In this document: positions 1 through 7,670 of the stretch, piece after piece
How the letters are laid out: every line of letters begins with the position of its first letter
How positions within the stretch are numbered: the stretch's first letter is position 1
Assembly: GCF_022288725.1 (NCBI RefSeq)
Contig: NZ_JAKNTA010000009.1
Coordinates: 33,400-97,399 of the forward strand
From: Kitasatospora sp. A2-31
GTDB lineage: Bacteria; Actinomycetota; Actinomycetes; Streptomycetales; Streptomycetaceae
DNA length: 64,000 nucleotides
Direction of reading: 5' to 3'
Notes under the pieces: generated by a model
Databases searched by the model: none
Seen by the model: the letters and a program-made list of their open reading frames with translations, nothing else
Told to the model about the DNA's origin: nothing
Translations under genes and position numbers: made by a program

Positions 1-10
1 CCCGCCCGGG

Positions 11-45
11 GGGGGGGCCCCGCCGAGGGGCGGCCCCCGCCGTTT
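11..45. terminator. Possible terminator of the SUKH gene
   Basis: G-runs and C-runs around a central GAGG can fold into an imperfect GC hairpin just downstream of the stop codon of the leftward SUKH-like gene. The pairing is not perfect, so the assignment is weak. Confidence 0.35.
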
Positions 46-72
46 CCCTCGCCTGTCCGGCCCCTCCGGCCG

Positions 73-606
73 CTAGGCGTACGGACTGATCGAGAACTCC
101 GGACGTTCACTCGGGAAGTCGTCCGGGAAGAGGTCCAGCCGCACCTCGCCGGAGAGCAGCGCGAGCAGCACCCCGGTGGAGCTCAGGGGCAGCCGGGCGA
201 ACCTCAGCCGGCCGGCCTGGACCGCCAGCGTCGGCCAGTCGTCCGGCTCGCCCACGGGCAGCCAGAACAACATGTCGGCGTTGTCGGTCCCCGCCCACTG
301 CACCAGGTCGTCCGTGGTCAGGCCGTCCTCGGCGAGCAGCGCCGGCAGGTCGGGCTCCGGATACTCCCGCAGGAGGCGGCGCACCTCCTCCGTCTGCCGG
401 ACCAGGTCCAGCCCGGGCTGGGCCGATCCCTCCGCGTAGACCCAGAGGAACTCGTCGAAGCAGCCCGGCCCGTAGGCGCCGATCAGCGCCCGGTGGTTCG
501 GCGGGACGGCGAACCCCGCCGGCGCCGTCGGCAGGACGGCGTTCCTCGGCCCGGACGCCGGGCAGAGGGCCAACAGGCTCTGCAGCTCGTTCACGAAGGA
601 CCTCAC
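73..606 (-). CDS. SMI1/KNR4 (SUKH)-like protein
   Basis: A 177-residue soluble protein starting at GTG. Its layout fits the SUKH superfamily: an N-terminal acidic helix, PPNHRALIGAYGPGCFDEFLWVY near residues 35-55 in place of the usual P-x-x-Y/L-x-x-x-L-x-x-x-G-x-G stretch, and a C-terminal beta section with FWLPVGEPDDWPTLAV. SUKH proteins are often immunity proteins of contact-dependent or polymorphic toxins, but many are stand-alone. No toxin gene is visible, although the neighbourhood to the left is outside the window. Its GTG start overlaps the stop of a small upstream ORF (GTGA), so the two are probably translationally coupled. Family assignment is good; a role in immunity is inference. 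Confidence 0.75.
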   Translation of the reverse strand: MRSFVNELQSLLALCPASGPRNAVLPTAPAGFAVPPNHRALIGAYGPGCFDEFLWVYAEGSAQPGLDLVRQTEEVRRLLREYPEPDLPALLAEDGLTTDDLVQWAGTDNADMLFWLPVGEPDDWPTLAVQAGRLRFARLPLSSTGVLLALLSGEVRLDLFPDDFPSERPEFSISPYA

Positions 607-833
607 AGGTTGGAAAGGGTGTGTTTGACGGACCGGCCGAAGTCGTCGCCCACCTCGACGTCCCCCCAGACGGCGAGCGCCCCCCCCGGATCGTCATCGT
701 GGGGCGTGACACTCATGATGACGGTGTTCGCTGCTCGCCCCCCGACCGCCGTGTAGCCGCGAAGGGGCCAGGTGACCACGCCGAGTTGGCGCCGATCGCC
801 ACCACCGTGACCGGCACCGGGGCGTGACGCCAC
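603..833 (-). CDS. Small hypothetical protein coupled to the SUKH gene
   Basis: A short ORF of at most 76 codons whose TGA stop overlaps the GTG start of the SUKH-like gene. The C-terminal two thirds (WPLRGYTAVGG, VIMSVTPHDDDPGG, AVWGDVEVGDDFG) look like folded protein rather than random translation. The first 15 or so residues look like non-coding translation, so the true start is probably an internal GTG, or the gene is a 5'-truncated remnant. I do not recognise the family. The overlap is the main reason for listing it; it could be a partner of the SUKH protein or debris of a larger gene. Confidence 0.4.
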   Translation of the reverse strand: MASRPGAGHGGGDRRQLGVVTWPLRGYTAVGGRAANTVIMSVTPHDDDPGGALAVWGDVEVGDDFGRSVKHTLSNL

Positions 834-840
834 GGCATCA

Positions 841-860
841 CTCCTGCCGACCGGCAGGAG
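841..860. other. Short perfect inverted repeat
   Basis: CTCCTGCC and GGCAGGAG flank a 4-base loop. It lies between the leftward small ORF and the rightward GH84 gene, and could be an operator for either or an RNA hairpin. Confidence 0.4.
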
Positions 861-929
861 CGGGCCCGCGGCGCTTCCTGGGCCAACCGGGCGACAAAGC
901 AGACAAACTCGTCATACCAGTCGACGGCG

Positions 930-948
930 TTGACACCGGCTGGGTCAA
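930..948. promoter_or_regulatory. Candidate operator/-35 of the GH84 gene
   Basis: TTGAC and GTCAA flank nine bases; the left arm is also a perfect -35 hexamer, TTGACA (930-935). A convincing -10 is not obvious. The sequence does not match the DasR site (ACTGGTCTAGACCAGT-like) that controls many chitin and GlcNAc genes. Confidence 0.35.
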
Positions 949-996
949 CTGGTGGGCTTTGGCGGCGATGTCGTATCCGCCTGCGAGGAGGCTCCT

Positions 997-3900
997 GTGC
1001 AAGCCCGAGTGTCCGTCGCGGCAGGTCGACGGCTGCGGCAGCAGCTGGAACAGAGCCCTGCGCTGCGTGACGTGTTGCACCACCCGGCGGCGATCGCGGC
1101 CCGCCGGGCGACCGCCCGGACGTGCCGTCAGCTGGCGCCCAGGACGGCGGACCGGCTGATCGCGGACCTCAAGGGGACCGAGCCGCTGCTGGCGTCGGTC
1201 CGGGCGGAACGGGCCGCGGCCGCACGGCCGGGAGCGCCGAGCCGGCGCACCCTGCAGATGGCCGCGACGCTGTCGGCGGCGGCCGTGGTCGGCGGGCTGC
1301 TGGTGAGCGGACCGCCCGCGTACGCGTACAGCCCGGCGCCCGACGTGGTGAGCACCGCGTCGCAGACGCCGCTGGGCAGCATGAGCAACCCGCAGGTGTT
1401 CCCGCGGCCGCAGGAGCAGACCGTGGCCGGCAAGCCGGTCGCGGTGCCCGCCGCGGTGACCCTGGTGACCGCCCCGAAGGCGGACCTCGGCGCGGTGGAC
1501 GCGGTGCGCGAGGTGCTGGGCGTGGCGGGGGCGACGTCGGTGACGCCGCAGGCGGACGCGGGCACGCCGGCCGCCGGTTCGCTGGTGGTGTACGTCGGGG
1601 GGACCGCCGAGGGCGCCGGCGGCGAGGTGGACCGGGTGCTGGGCGAGCTGGCCGCCGCGGCCGGCAAGGACGGCGCCGCGCCGTCCGCCGCCGGGATGCC
1701 GGCCGGCGGCTACGTGCTGTCGGCAGGCCAGCTGCCGGCCCAGGGCGGCGGCACGTACGGCGTGGTGGTGCTGGCCGGCACGGACGCCGCGGGCACCTTC
1801 TACGCGGCGCAGTCCATGCGCCAGCTGCTGGCCGCGGTGCCGGCCGGCCAGGGCACGGACTCCGGCGCGGCCGGGCTCGGGCTGCCCGGGATCACGCTGC
1901 GCGACTGGCCCACCGGCGCGCCGGTGCGCGGGACGGCGGAGGCCTTCTACGGCACCCCGTGGACCCAGCAGCAGCGGCTGGACCAGGTCGACTTCCTCGG
2001 CCGGTCGAAGCAGAACTTCTACCTGTACGCCCCGGGCGACGACCCGTACCGGCTCTCCCGGTGGCGCGACGGCTACCCGGCCGCCAAGGCGGAGGAGCTG
2101 AAGGCGCTGGGCGCCCGCGCCCGGAGGAACCACGTCACGCTCGGGTACGCGATCGACCCCGGGCAGGCCTTCTGCTACAGCTCGGCCAAGGACGCGGACG
2201 CGCTGGTGGCCAAGCTGGACGGGCTGCGCAAGCTCGGCTTCACCGCCTTCCAGCTGCAGTTCCTGGACGTCTCCTACGACGAGTGGCACTGCGGCGACGA
2301 CCGCTCCACGTACGGCACCGGCCCGGCCGCCGCCGCCAAGGCGCAGGCCGAGCTGGTGGCCAAGGTGCAGGAGCGCCTGATCGCCCGGAACCCGGGGCTG
2401 GCGCCGCTGTCGATCGTCCCGACCGAGTACCACAAGCAGGGCGCCACGCCGTACCGCAAGGCGCTGGCGGCGGCGCTGCCGGACGCCGTCCAGGTGGCCT
2501 GGAGCGGTGGCGGGGTGATCCCGGAGAAGGTCACCGGCGCCCAGACCTCGGAGACCGCGGGCCTGTACGGGCGTCCGCTGGTCACCATGGACAACTACCC
2601 GGTCAACGACGCCAATCCGGACCGGCTCTTCCTCGGCGCGTACGGCGGGCGCGACACCGAGGTCGCCACCCGCTCGGCCGTGCTGCTGACCGGCGCGATG
2701 CAGCAGCCGGTCGCCTCCCGGATCGCGCTGGCCACCGCGGGCGACTTCGCCTGGAACCCGGCCGGTTACAAGCCGGAGGAGTCCTGGCAGGCCGCGCTGC
2801 GCTCGCTCGCCGGCCCGACCGGCACCTCCGCCACGCCCGCCGGGGAGGCACTGGCCGCCGTCACCGCGCTGGCCGGCAACAGCTCCTCCTCCCCGCTCTC
2901 CAAGCAGGAGTCCGGCTACCTCGCGCCGCTGCTGGACCGCTTCTGGGCGGCCGCCGAGCCGAACTCCGGCGCCGCGCCGGACCTCGCCAAGCTGATAGAG
3001 GCCGCGGCCCCGCTGCGGGAGGCCTTCGCCGCCATGGCGAACGCCCAGCGGACGCTGGCCGCCACCCCGGCAACCGCCGCGCTGGCCGCCGAGTCCGGCC
3101 CGTGGCTGGCCTCGCTGCACGACTACGGACTGGCCGGCCAGTCCGCGCTGGACATGCTGCTCGCCCAGCGCGGCGGCGACGGCGCGGCCGCCTGGAAGGC
3201 CCGGGTCGAGCTGAACAGGCTGCGCGAGCAGCTCGGCCAGAGCCCGGCGACGGTCGGCGCGGGCGTGCTCGGCCCGTTCCTGGAGCGCGCCGTGCAGGCC
3301 GCCGACAACTGGGCCGGCGTGGTCGGCGGCGGCATCACGGCCACCACCAGCATGGGCACCGCCCACGACCACCTGCCCGCGCTGATGACCGACGGCGTGG
3401 CCGACACCTTCTACTGGAGCTCGGCACCCCCGCAGCCCGGCGACTCGGTCGGCCTGGACCTCGGCGGCGGCCGCCCGGTCGGCACCGTCACCGTACTGAT
3501 GGGTTCCTGGGGCAGCGGCCCGGACGGCCGGACCGCGATGGACGACTACATCCGCGACGGCGTGCTGGAGTACTCCACCGGCGAGGGCGGCTGGAAGCAG
3601 CTCGCGGTGGTGAGGAACCAGAAGAACATCAGCGCCCAGGTGCCCGCCGGCACGGTGGTACGGGGGGTGCGGCTGCGTGCCACCGCCGCCCAGAAGACCG
3701 CCGTGGCGGTGCGCGAGTTCACCGTGACCGCGCCGGACGAGGCCCCGGCCAGCGTCTCCGGCGGACCGGCCGCGCTGCCCGGCGCCTCGGCCTCCGCCGT
3801 CCTGGACGGCAACCCCGACACCGCGTACCGGGCGGCCACCGCGCCGACCGTCGCCGACGAGCCGCTCACCGTGGAGCTGGGCGCGGCCCGGCCGCTGGAC

Positions 3901-4938
3901 CGGCTGACCATCCTCACCGACCCGTCCGTGCGGGCCAGCGCCACCGTCTCGCTGCGCCGCGCGGACGGGACGTGGGTGGAGATCGGCACCGTCCAGCCCG
4001 GCTACAACGAGCTGGCGGCCGGCGGCCAGAGCGCGGACGCGTTCCGGATGGCCTGGAAGGCCGGCGGCGAGCCGCCGGTGGTCAACCAGGTGATCCCCTG
4101 GTACGCGGACGTCCCGGCCGCCCGGCTCAGCCTGGCCGACGCCTCGCTGGACGTGGTGACCGGCGCGGCCGCGCCGGCGCAGGCCCGCGCGGTGGTCGAG
4201 GCCGGCCGGCCGGAGGGCGCGACCGGCGAGCTGCGCACCGAGGTGCCGGCCGCCGCCAAGGGCCTGACCGTCGCCCCGGTCGGCGGGGTGACCGTGCCGC
4301 GCGGCGGCAAGGTGGGCGTGCCGCTGCAGGTCAGCGCCGCCGCCGACACGCCGGCCGGGACGTACCAGGTGCCGGTGCTGTTCGTCTCCGGCTCGACCAC
4401 GGTCCGGCAGGTGCTGCAGGTGCACGTGGTGCCGCCGACCGGCGGTCCCGACCTGGCCACCACCGCGCAGGCGAGCTCCTCGGCCGACGAGACGCCGACC
4501 TTCCCCGCCTCCGCGGTGGCCGACGGCGACCCGAAGACCCGTTGGTCCTCGCCGGCCAAGGACGACGCCTGGGTGCAGCTGGAGCTGCCGAAGGCCACCC
4601 ACCTGGGCTCGGCGGTGCTGCACTGGCAGTCCGCGTACGCCTCCTCGTACAAGATCCAGACCTCGGCGGACGGCGTCTCCTGGACCACGGTGGCCACGGT
4701 GGACGACGGCAAGGGCGGCAACGAGACGGTGCGCTTCGACGCGCCGGGGGCGAAGTTCCTCCGGATGCAGGGCGTCGCCCGAGCCACCAAGTTCGGCTAC
4801 TCGCTCTACGGCATCGAGGTCTACGCCGTCACCTCGGCGACGACCCCGCCGGCCGGGCAGCAGCCGGCCGCCCCGGCCGCCCAGCCGCCGGCCGCGCAGC
4901 CGACGACCGCCCCGAGCGCGCCGCCGCAGAAGCCCTGA
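997..4938 (+). CDS. Secreted GH84-like beta-N-acetylglucosaminidase with carbohydrate-binding modules
   Basis: A 1313-residue exported protein. GTG 997 is chosen because GAGGAGG (985-991) sits 5 bases upstream; this leaves an unusual basic region of about 85 residues before the hydrophobic signal or anchor segment (about 88-110). The GH84-like catalytic domain starts near residue 310 (RGTAEAFYGTPW, YLYAPGDDPYR, VTMDNYPVND). The normal Asp-Asp catalytic pair reads Leu-Asp (QFLDVSYDEWHC, Asp about 424), so the residue that orients the substrate acetamido group is replaced. After about residue 778 follow two F5/8 type C-like modules, a NEW3-type beta domain (about 1045-1145), a third F5/8 type C module (about 1150-1275, TRWSSPAKDDAWVQLEL), and a Pro/Ala-rich tail. 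Family hits act on terminal beta-GlcNAc of glycans; activity here must be shown given the substitution. Confidence 0.88.
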   Translation: MQARVSVAAGRRLRQQLEQSPALRDVLHHPAAIAARRATARTCRQLAPRTADRLIADLKGTEPLLASVRAERAAAARPGAPSRRTLQMAATLSAAAVVGGLLVSGPPAYAYSPAPDVVSTASQTPLGSMSNPQVFPRPQEQTVAGKPVAVPAAVTLVTAPKADLGAVDAVREVLGVAGATSVTPQADAGTPAAGSLVVYVGGTAEGAGGEVDRVLGELAAAAGKDGAAPSAAGMPAGGYVLSAGQLPAQGGGTYGVVVLAGTDAAGTFYAAQSMRQLLAAVPAGQGTDSGAAGLGLPGITLRDWPTGAPVRGTAEAFYGTPWTQQQRLDQVDFLGRSKQNFYLYAPGDDPYRLSRWRDGYPAAKAEELKALGARARRNHVTLGYAIDPGQAFCYSSAKDADALVAKLDGLRKLGFTAFQLQFLDVSYDEWHCGDDRSTYGTGPAAAAKAQAELVAKVQERLIARNPGLAPLSIVPTEYHKQGATPYRKALAAALPDAVQVAWSGGGVIPEKVTGAQTSETAGLYGRPLVTMDNYPVNDANPDRLFLGAYGGRDTEVATRSAVLLTGAMQQPVASRIALATAGDFAWNPAGYKPEESWQAALRSLAGPTGTSATPAGEALAAVTALAGNSSSSPLSKQESGYLAPLLDRFWAAAEPNSGAAPDLAKLIEAAAPLREAFAAMANAQRTLAATPATAALAAESGPWLASLHDYGLAGQSALDMLLAQRGGDGAAAWKARVELNRLREQLGQSPATVGAGVLGPFLERAVQAADNWAGVVGGGITATTSMGTAHDHLPALMTDGVADTFYWSSAPPQPGDSVGLDLGGGRPVGTVTVLMGSWGSGPDGRTAMDDYIRDGVLEYSTGEGGWKQLAVVRNQKNISAQVPAGTVVRGVRLRATAAQKTAVAVREFTVTAPDEAPASVSGGPAALPGASASAVLDGNPDTAYRAATAPTVADEPLTVELGAARPLDRLTILTDPSVRASATVSLRRADGTWVEIGTVQPGYNELAAGGQSADAFRMAWKAGGEPPVVNQVIPWYADVPAARLSLADASLDVVTGAAAPAQARAVVEAGRPEGATGELRTEVPAAAKGLTVAPVGGVTVPRGGKVGVPLQVSAAADTPAGTYQVPVLFVSGSTTVRQVLQVHVVPPTGGPDLATTAQASSSADETPTFPASAVADGDPKTRWSSPAKDDAWVQLELPKATHLGSAVLHWQSAYASSYKIQTSADGVSWTTVATVDDGKGGNETVRFDAPGAKFLRMQGVARATKFGYSLYGIEVYAVTSATTPPAGQQPAAPAAQPPAAQPTTAPSAPPQKP

Positions 4939-4956
4939 CGGGCCCCGCACGACGGC

Positions 4957-4994
4957 GGGCCGCCGCGCTCCCCGGGCGGGGTGCGCGGCGGCCC
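4957..4994. terminator. Bidirectional terminator hairpin
   Basis: A perfect 12-bp GC stem (GGGCCGCCGCGC / GCGCGGCGGCCC) with a 14-base loop sits between the convergent ends of the GH84 and HNH genes. Confidence 0.6.
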
Positions 4995-5040
4995 ATGAGG
5001 CGTACCGGAAGTCGTGAGGGCAGGCCCTTGTGGAGCGGGG

Positions 5041-5682
5041 TCAGGCGGAGAGCGGTTCGGGCTGCTCGCCGCGGCGGACGGGGGCGGGGTGGGCGGCGTG
5101 GGCCCGCCCGAGCGGGACGGGGTGCGCCTCGGTATGGTCGTGGTGTTCGTACTCGCCCCACTGCGGGGCGCGCAGCTGGTCCGCGCCGCCGTACGGCTCC
5201 AGGTAGGGCCGCCAGCGCGGGTCCTTGATCCCGGTGCCGATGATGCGCCAGGCGAGGCCGCTGGGCGGGGCCGGCTGGCGCTTCATGCGCCAGCCGAGTT
5301 CGGTGAGGTGGCGGTCGGCCTTGGTGTGGTTGCAGCGGCGGCAGGCCGCCACGACGTTGTCCCACCGGTGCTGGCCGCCCCGGCTGCGCGGGATGACGTG
5401 GTCGACGCTGGTGGCGGCGGCCCCGCAGTAGACGCAGCGGCCGTGGTCGCGGGCGAACAGCGCCCGGCGGGTGAGCGGGACGGGCCCGCAGAACGGAACC
5501 CGGACGAAGCGGGTCAGGCGGACGACGGACGGCGCCGGAAGGGCGCTGGTGGCGCTGTGCAGAGTGACTCCCGAGTCCTCCAGGCTGACCGCCTTGTGGT
5601 TGAGGACCAGGATGAGTGCGCGGCGCATCGATACGACGCCGAGTGGCTCGTAGGACGCGTTGAGGACCAGGACATGCGGCAC
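5041..5682 (-). CDS. HNH endonuclease
   Basis: A 213-residue protein. GTG 5682 is preferred over a longer frame because AAGGAGGC lies a few bases upstream and the protein then begins VPHVLVLNASYEPLG, the usual start of this family. The HNH core is at about residues 85-130: CVYCGAA, then VDHVIPRSRGG, DNVVAACRRCN and HTKAD, giving two zinc-binding Cys pairs and the His-Asn-His catalytic elements. It is a stand-alone nuclease of a type nearly universal in Streptomyces and usually chromosomal, of unknown role; it is not linked here to a restriction or phage module. The C-terminal 50 residues are low-complexity and His/Pro rich. Confidence 0.88.
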   Translation of the reverse strand: MPHVLVLNASYEPLGVVSMRRALILVLNHKAVSLEDSGVTLHSATSALPAPSVVRLTRFVRVPFCGPVPLTRRALFARDHGRCVYCGAAATSVDHVIPRSRGGQHRWDNVVAACRRCNHTKADRHLTELGWRMKRQPAPPSGLAWRIIGTGIKDPRWRPYLEPYGGADQLRAPQWGEYEHHDHTEAHPVPLGRAHAAHPAPVRRGEQPEPLSA

Positions 5683-6214
5683 GGATGCCTCCTTGGACGC
5701 CTGCGGCGCGTGGCTCGCGCCGGGACGAGCGGTTGGATCACACAACGGGTGCGTGATCTCCCCCAGTGTCGCCTTACGCCTTCGTACGGCGCCACCACTC
5801 CTGTGTAACGGACCTGACGTGAACTCCGGGTGTGGCTTCTGTCATACCCCGTATGCCCGGGGGAGGGACGGGTTGCACGCGGAAGCCCGGTGGCGCCTTC
5901 CCGCGCCCGCCCGGGGGACGGCTCGGCCGGTCGGAGCAGTCCGGGGGCGGGGCGGACCCGGGCCCTGTCCAGGGGCGCCACAGGGGCGTGCAGAGGCGTT
6001 GACGGGGCGTTCGGGCCTTCTCCGCGCGCCGCCGAAGGGTCCCGGAAGCGCCCGGCAACCGCGCCCGACCTGCGGGCGTTCCGCCTCCGGGCGCCCTCGC
6101 GGCGTGTCCGGGGGGCGCTCCGGCGGCCGATAGGCTAAGGCGGACGGTCCGCAGGCCACGGCATGCTTCCGCGCCGGCGGGCTGTGCCACGCACCCTGCA
6201 GGAAGGTCCCGCCT
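5683..6214. promoter_or_regulatory. Divergent intergenic region (HNH / MscS)
   Basis: This 532-bp gene-free stretch holds an inverted repeat, GATCAC-N11-GTGATC (5736-5758), upstream of the HNH gene, and a 13-bp palindrome CATAC-CCC-GTATG (5843-5855). TAGGCT at 6131-6136 is a plausible -10 for the channel gene, giving a leader of about 70 bases. I see no coding sequence. Confidence 0.4.
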
Positions 6215-7438
6215 GTGTTCAGCTCCGGTGACGCCGGTCTCCTGGCCGGTACGTCCACGACGACGCTCACCTCCACGCCGTCGAGCCCGTCGCCGAGCCC
6301 GACGGCCCCGGCGGTGCCGCAGCTCGACCTCAGAATCCCGACCAGCGCGCAGGAGGTCAGCGACACCACCAAGCAGGCCGCCAGCTGGTTCGACTCGCAC
6401 TGGCAGGAGTGGCTGGCGAGCGGGGTCCGGATCGTCTTCATCGTCGTGCTGGCGCTGGTGCTGCGCGCCGTGGTGCGCAAGCTGATCACCCAGCTGATAG
6501 CGCGGATGATCAAGCCGGCCGAGAGCCACGACGAGCCGGGCGTGCTCGGCGGGCTGCTGGCCAACACCGGGGTGGTCAACCCGGAGCGCCGGCAGCAGCG
6601 CTCGGAGGCGATCGGCTCGGTGCTGCGCAGCGTCGCCTCGTTCACCATCCTGGGCACCGCGGCGCTGATGGTCCTCTCCGCGCTCGGGGTGAACCTCGCG
6701 CCGCTGCTGGCGAGCGCCGGTGTGGCCGGTGTGGCCATCGGTTTCGGCGCCCGCAACCTGGTCACCGACTTCCTCTCCGGGGTCTTCATGATCATGGAGG
6801 ACCAGTACGGCGTCGGCGACGAGATCGACACCGGGGTGGCCACCGGCACGGTGCTGGAGGTCGGCCTGCGGGTCACCAAGCTGCGCGGCGCCAACGGTGA
6901 GATCTGGTACATCCGCAACGGCGAGGTGAAGCGGATCGCCAACATGAGCCAGGGCTGGTCGACCGCCACGGTGGACGTCCAGATCGCCTACAAGGAGAAC
7001 CTCGACCGGGCCGAGGCACTGATCCGGGAGACGGCGGAGGCGATGGCCAAGGAGGCCCCGTTCGACGAGCTGGTCTGGGCGCCGATGTCGATCCTGGGCA
7101 TGGAGTCGGTCGCCGCGGACTCGGTGGTGCTGCGGGTGGAGGCCCGGACGGCGCCGGGCAAGTCGCTGAGCGTGGCGCGGGCGCTGCGGCAGCGCCTGAA
7201 GGCGGCGTTCGACCTGGCCGGGATCAAGGTCAAGGAGGAGGCCGCGCCGGCCGGGGCCGCCGCTGCCGCCGCCGGTACGGCCGCCGCCGCGGCGGTGCTC
7301 ACGGCGGCCGTGTCCGCGGCGCCCACCGACGCCGCCCCGCCGTCCGCGCTGGCCGACCCGGCCTCGCCCCGCTACCTCGCGACCGCACCGATACCGGCCC
7401 CGGTCAAGCCGGCCGACGACGGCGCCAGGACGCCCTGA
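6215..7438 (+). CDS. Small-conductance mechanosensitive channel (MscS family)
   Basis: A 407-residue membrane protein starting at GTG after CAGGAAGGT. A Ser/Thr/Pro-rich N-terminus precedes a transmembrane helix at about 71-88, a second at about 138-158, and the pore-lining TM3 plus beta domain start, GVAGVAIGFGARNLVTDFLSG (about 168-188), the hallmark of MscS. The beta domain (GDEIDTG, TKLRGANGEIWYIRNGEV) and alpha/beta vestibule follow. An Ala-rich cytoplasmic tail of about 60 residues is extra. The family releases solutes on hypo-osmotic shock by opening to membrane tension. It is a single gene closed by a strong terminator. Confidence 0.93.
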   Translation: MFSSGDAGLLAGTSTTTLTSTPSSPSPSPTAPAVPQLDLRIPTSAQEVSDTTKQAASWFDSHWQEWLASGVRIVFIVVLALVLRAVVRKLITQLIARMIKPAESHDEPGVLGGLLANTGVVNPERRQQRSEAIGSVLRSVASFTILGTAALMVLSALGVNLAPLLASAGVAGVAIGFGARNLVTDFLSGVFMIMEDQYGVGDEIDTGVATGTVLEVGLRVTKLRGANGEIWYIRNGEVKRIANMSQGWSTATVDVQIAYKENLDRAEALIRETAEAMAKEAPFDELVWAPMSILGMESVAADSVVLRVEARTAPGKSLSVARALRQRLKAAFDLAGIKVKEEAAPAGAAAAAAGTAAAAAVLTAAVSAAPTDAAPPSALADPASPRYLATAPIPAPVKPADDGARTP

Positions 7439-7471
7439 CGGCCCGCGGAGCCCGCGGCGGAACCGGACGAG

Positions 7472-7507
7472 AGCCCCGCCTCCCGAACACTCGGGGGAGC
7501 GGGGCTT
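7472..7507 (+). terminator. Terminator of the MscS gene
   Basis: AGCCCCGC pairs with GCGGGGCT, with further pairing of TCCCGA and TCGGGG around ACAC, followed by a short T-containing tail. It isolates the channel gene from the ROK promoter. Confidence 0.7.
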
Positions 7508-7551
7508 CGTGCTGCGCGGTAACGCTTCGGCAACCTCCGCCGGAAGGGCCA

Positions 7552-7581
7552 TTGACACCCTCCGGAGGAGCGCCGTACGGT
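7552..7581 (+). promoter_or_regulatory. Promoter of the ROK/sugar operon
   Basis: A consensus -35 TTGACA (7552-7557), an 18-bp spacer and TACGGT (7576-7581) form one of the best vegetative-type promoters in the window. The predicted start near 7588 is immediately before the operator-like repeat. Confidence 0.65.
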
Positions 7582-7590
7582 CCTTGGCAA

Positions 7591-7619
7591 GCGACTGGAA
7601 AGTTTCCTAACAGTTCGCG
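7591..7619. promoter_or_regulatory. Probable ROK operator
   Basis: GGAAA-G-TTTCC (7597-7607) is a perfect palindrome inside a longer imperfect inverted repeat (GCGACTG left, CAGTTCGC right). Its position at about +3 to +30 would let a bound regulator block transcription. ROK repressors of sugar operons commonly bind such GGAAA/TTTCC palindromes. Confidence 0.6.
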
Positions 7620-7670
7620 CGAGTCGGCCCGACGGCCGCCGCGACCAGCGGGAGGAGGGAGGATCTCCGC

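Noticed and set aside
838..4950. A 1370-codon minus-strand ORF opposite the GH84 gene
   Set aside because: It is Arg/Gly/His-rich antisense translation, typical of high-GC DNA, without a ribosome site or any domain.
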